Shown here piece by piece: positions 60,410 through 64,000 of a DNA stretch of 64,000 nt. Each line of letters starts with the position of its first letter. Positions within the stretch are counted from its first letter, which is position 1. The DNA lies in assembly GCF_014805625.2 (NCBI RefSeq), contig NW_023998422.1, forward strand, positions 10,169,264 through 10,233,263. Reading direction: 5' to 3'. The translations under genes were made by a program, and so were the position numbers. This DNA is from Glossina fuscipes. Its lineage: Eukaryota; Arthropoda; Insecta; Diptera; Glossinidae. A model generated the notes under the pieces. That model did no database searches. It was not told the DNA's origin and saw only the letters and a list, made by a program, of their open reading frames with translations.

Positions 60410-60529
60410 ATGAAATGTTACATTATTAATTATTATGGCATCACCAATGAACATCACAATCGCTCGGCTTGGTTGCCAAATTTCAAGGAATTCCTCAAGC
60501 GCAAGCAAGCTTTTTGATAAAACGACAAA
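60410..60529 (+). other. Candidate exon or small ORF
   Basis: Two overlapping readings. ATG at 60410 gives a 35-residue frame ending TGA at 60515 (GITNEHHNRSAWLPNFKEFL). An ATG 26 bp further gives MASPMNITIARLGCQISRNS and runs into a GTAAGG donor near 60530. A 'tcatcag' acceptor precedes 60401. GC content is clearly above the flanks. Function and reality are uncertain. Confidence 0.25.
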
Positions 60530-61393
60530 GTAAGGTTAAGATAATTTATATATATAGTAAGCTTAAGAAATCTTTATTCTGAAGAATAAATATATTTTAG
60601 CGAATTAATTGGCTTCGAACTTTCTGATCGATTTAATATTGTATCTATAAGATATAGTTTAAGATTTTCTTCGAAGAAAATCCAAATTTTAATAAATTTT
60701 TATTGCAAATTCATTTAAAAGTCATTAATAAATTATTATTAGAAAAGAAAAAGATTTAATCTGTAACCATATCGCCGCCACAACGGCAAATAACCTTGAG
60801 AATGTATTAAGAAAAACTAATACTACGAAACAAAAAAGCCTTTGATGATATGGAAGATTAATTTATAAAACTTAACTATTTAGAAATGATGGCAATATTT
60901 TCGTTTTTCGTTTCATCTCCTTTGTATATGTATATGTGTGTAGTATATATATATATATATGCATGCATGTATGTACATGCGGTATAAGAAATGCGTTTAA
61001 AGTTAAGTTTAACCCAAATCAACATAAAAAAAAACAAAAAAAAATTGAAATAAAGATCAAAAGACAAAAAGACTAAATTCCAAAAAATTAAAAGAATGAG
61101 AAAAAAAATTAAGAAGAAGAAAAAAAAAAATATTTAAAGGTGTGTTAAAAAGCGATGAACACAAAAATTGGATATTAAAGCCACTTAAATGCTCAGCGTA
61201 TAAGCTTACATACAAGTCTACATCAATTCGTACATACAAAAAAAGGTAGATTGATTGTAATCAAAATGTATATACACATCCAAGGACATATATATTTAAT
61301 CCTAAGATTGTTACTAAAAACTTAATACTAAAAGCTAATGATATAAGATTATAATCGAGAGCCAACCAATGAAGAGGTAGAAGAAAGGATCAT

Positions 61394-61587
61394 TGTATGT
61401 ATGTATCGATAATGATTTCATATGCAATACGTATATGTATACTACATACCTGAAAATATTTTTAAGTATTTATAAGCATTTTAAGAAATATTCATATTTA
61501 TGTTTATGCAAAGAGATTAAAATTTTTTTAGGTATGTAGTATACATATACGTATTGCATATGAAATCATTATCGATACATACATACA
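61394..61587. repeat. Perfect 58-bp inverted repeat with 78-bp loop
   Basis: The left arm 61394-61451 and right arm 61530-61587 are exact reverse complements by eye, including 'cgataatgatttcatatgca' and 'gtatactacatacct'. The outer ends run into TATG/CATA microsatellite. The loop is AT-rich and non-coding. No target-site duplication is evident. Such a perfect hairpin is probably recent, or is maintained by gene conversion or selection. Confidence 0.9.
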
Positions 61588-61775
61588 TACATATATATAT
61601 GCTTATTGAAATAAGCGTAATTTGATTTATGATCTAAATGTTCAAATCAGTCACACAGAGTACATTTTATACAATTAAAATGAAAATCATGTTAAAGTTT
61701 CGTTAAAAAAAAAAAAACCGATTGACAGAGTAAAAGCAAAGAAGAAAAAAACAAAATAATAATAATAATAAACAA

Positions 61776-62095
61776 AACAAGTAAAAGCACTATAGTCGGC
61801 CACGGTTCATCAATTAATACCCTACAACACTTTGCTTAATGCAGTTATCTACAATGCCACTTTTCAAAGCAAGGTTTTTTATGGGGAGTGGTAGAAAAAT
61901 CATCCGATTCGAATCATTTTCAATAGACTTGGACCAGAACATGTTGGTACATCAAATTTTATTGAAATGTATCAAAAATTGCGAGCTGTTCTTGAATAGA
62001 AATTAGATGGACGGACAGCCGGATAGACATCCGATTGGTATGTTAATAAAAGATGGGTCTATTTTCAGTCTTCTTGGGTATTGCAAACACGCGGA
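61776..62095 (-). repeat. Dispersed repeat family B copy, inverted
   Basis: Starts 'aacaagtaaaagcactatag', then 'aataccctacaacactttgc', as in 55800-56195, and has a short GTCY relic ('gatggacggacagccgg'). The distal end differs from other B copies and resembles family A ('ttcttgggtattgcaaacac'), so it may be an A/B hybrid. Confidence 0.55.
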
Positions 62096-64000
62096 CACTA
62101 TTAGCCAGTGTGTGTATATGTTTGAATGTATTATCGCTACATTTATGTGCATTAAATGTCAAAATTTTGACGGCAGAAACCCAATATATTTTCATTCCGG
62201 AACAGTCAAATAATTGTCTTTAACAAATAGATTTTCATGGTCTAATTCTCGAAGGGTAAACTTGAAAACTTAGTCTTCGAAAGGCAAACGAAAAAGAGTT
62301 CACAAACATTTGGCAAAGAGCAAATAAGAGGAGAAGAAAGCAAGGATTTAAATCCACAACTCATTAAATCTATTTTTCATAATGTGCGTGAGTGTTTTCG
62401 AAATTTCTAATGTTCACCAAGTATAGGTCAGTCCATGGTGTAACTTGAACTAATTTTGAAGGCTATTTACCTGAAACCGAACAGAAATAACAACAATTCA
62501 ATGGATGGACAGACAGACGAACGGAGTTTTTCGCTCAACTATGCTTAAATCAATTTTGTGCATTATTCGCACCCATCGCAAGTAGGATAACACGTAGCAT
62601 TTGACAAATCCAAGGTATCGCTTTCTTTATTTTTGGTGTGAAGAAAAAAGCAAATAAATGAATGAATAAGAAAGAGGGTGAGAAAGGGTAGCACACAGTT
62701 AGCGTTGTGTCTTTGAAAATCAAACCACCCAGCAGCGTTAAAAATTTATGGCAAATAAGAGAAGGGGTCTTCAAAAGTCTTACATCTTTATTTGTATACA
62801 ATTATGGAGATGTTTGCAAATACACCTGCAGTTTAAGTGGAAAGATTCAACTCAGCGTTCATTGACTGGTATGTGGATGAGAGATGTGCCAGCTTTTTAA
62901 CCATTTTATTCATTGCTTCTTAATGTAAAATGAAAAATAAGTTGATTCTAATCACATTTATTTATTTTTTTTTTTGTTTACTTTGCGTTCTATTTTAAGA
63001 GAAATTTTTATTGACTTTTAAATTTATCGAAAATTTTGCATTTTTCCAAAGCCATTCAAACTCAACCGATGAATTAATTTCATTTTAGTTCTTTTAAATA
63101 AAATCAAATGACCTTAACCCTGTTTTTTTTTTGTTACTTTTACTTTTATTTAGCGGACTTTGCTCTTCAGTTGAAACGGAGAAGATGGCAATCAAGATAT
63201 CTAACTTGGATTGAGGACTGGCGTGGACATAAAGATACATATGTCTCTCTATGCTTTACAATTAAGACGATATTATAGCGCTATAGTATATCTATGAGTG
63301 TTAATTAAAGAAGTGAACTGAAAAAAAGCATATTCGCGTTGAGACAAATTTTATGTAATCATCACACAAGACGTATGTACATTCAATCGTCACCCAGCCA
63401 TCTTAAAAAAAGGGCCGGACAAGGGGGATGCGATTAGTATATCAACTTGGTTCGCTTAGATCTCTTAATACAAAAAAAGACCTGAGTTTGAGAGGAAAAG
63501 TGACGTTGCTTTGCTTTGCTTTTCGAGGCGAAAAAGATCTTTTCGCGCACGTATAACGGTAACAGCATAAGTCTATTCATCTTACTATCATATCTTATAT
63601 TATCTTTAAAATCAAATGAAATATGAATTTTTCCACCGTATGTCACAATGTCAATAATCTATTGAGATATAGGTCGAAAAGTGTAGAGAACATGAGAGCT
63701 CGGATGTAATTTGAAGTTGATGTTTGGTGTATTCTGCTAAAAGCCTGTCTAAGATCTGGATAAGCAAGAACTAATAAAACTTATATGCGCAGTTTTGTTA
63801 GCTTTTGAACTCGACTTCCATAATACCTGGCAGATGATGAGGGATGGAAGAATGATCCGGATATCGCTTAGAATTTACAACTACATAATGATTGAAAATT
63901 TATATATATTATGCATTTTGAGATTTGAAAAATTATTAAAGAAAAGGTATAATTCATATATCCTTACCGCTAGGGAGGGATGTTGCCAAGTTTTCGATAT

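Larger units (their letters stand above)
60530..64000. other. AT-rich gene-free end of window
   Basis: Contains a large inverted repeat (61394-61587), a family B repeat (61776-62095), A-runs and TATG microsatellites. Near 63155 a 'tttatttag' acceptor precedes a 43-codon open stretch (DFALQLKRRRWQSRYLTW) with no donor; I do not count it as a gene. Confidence 0.45.

Noticed and set aside
60876..61239. Two overlapping minus-strand frames rich in Phe and Leu
   Set aside because: Composition is that of poly-A/T tracts read on the opposite strand; not coding.

Overview
The window looks like nuclear DNA of a higher fly (Brachycera, probably Schizophora). The evidence is very high A+T, introns of 57-100 bp with canonical GT/AG ends, several proteins close to Drosophila homologues (orange/AP-3 sigma, RpL38, Apontic), and fly-type mobile elements (piggyBac, mariner, pogo-like, Jockey/I-like non-LTR, and a gypsy relic with a tRNA-Lys primer site). 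The family cannot be fixed from sequence alone; the base composition would suit a calyptrate such as tsetse, but that is a guess.

Layout. 1-4.7 kb: repeats, no gene. 4.7-7.0 kb: a small two-exon coiled-coil gene, a broken copy of a Sec12/PREB-type gene that keeps its introns, and poorly resolved minus-strand exons with a MADF-like block. 7.1-15.7 kb: a transposon graveyard holding two piggyBac relics, a Jockey-like non-LTR relic and a gypsy-type LTR relic with a RING-H2 block in front of gag. 15.8-16.9 kb: exon-like, frameshifted remains of an unidentified protein gene. 17.3-22.7 kb: the gene-dense core, with AP-3 sigma (minus) divergent from an NR2C2AP-like gene (plus), then RpL38 (plus) and a MADF-BESS regulator (minus). 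24-29.2 kb: hairpin repeats, a pogo-like relic and a second non-LTR relic split by a younger repeat. 31.0-35.0 kb: most of the coding region of apontic (minus). 35-64 kb: about 29 kb with no certain gene, probably the large 5' part of apontic or the space next to it. It is filled with microsatellites, two related dispersed repeat families, mariner relics and a tRNA-Ala-like locus. A few exon-like islands lie at 58.4-60.5 kb.

The core genes are independent housekeeping or regulatory genes: vesicle coat, ribosome, transcription. The most interesting observation is AP-3 sigma. Its ordinary 191-residue frame ends in a TGA followed by C, and the same frame then stays open for another 191 sense codons of protein-like sequence, which is what a stop-codon readthrough extension would look like. 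Other points of note are a perfect 58-bp inverted repeat at 61.4-61.6 kb, the Sec12-like pseudogene whose exon-end CAG has become TAG, and the RING-H2 block in the LTR relic.
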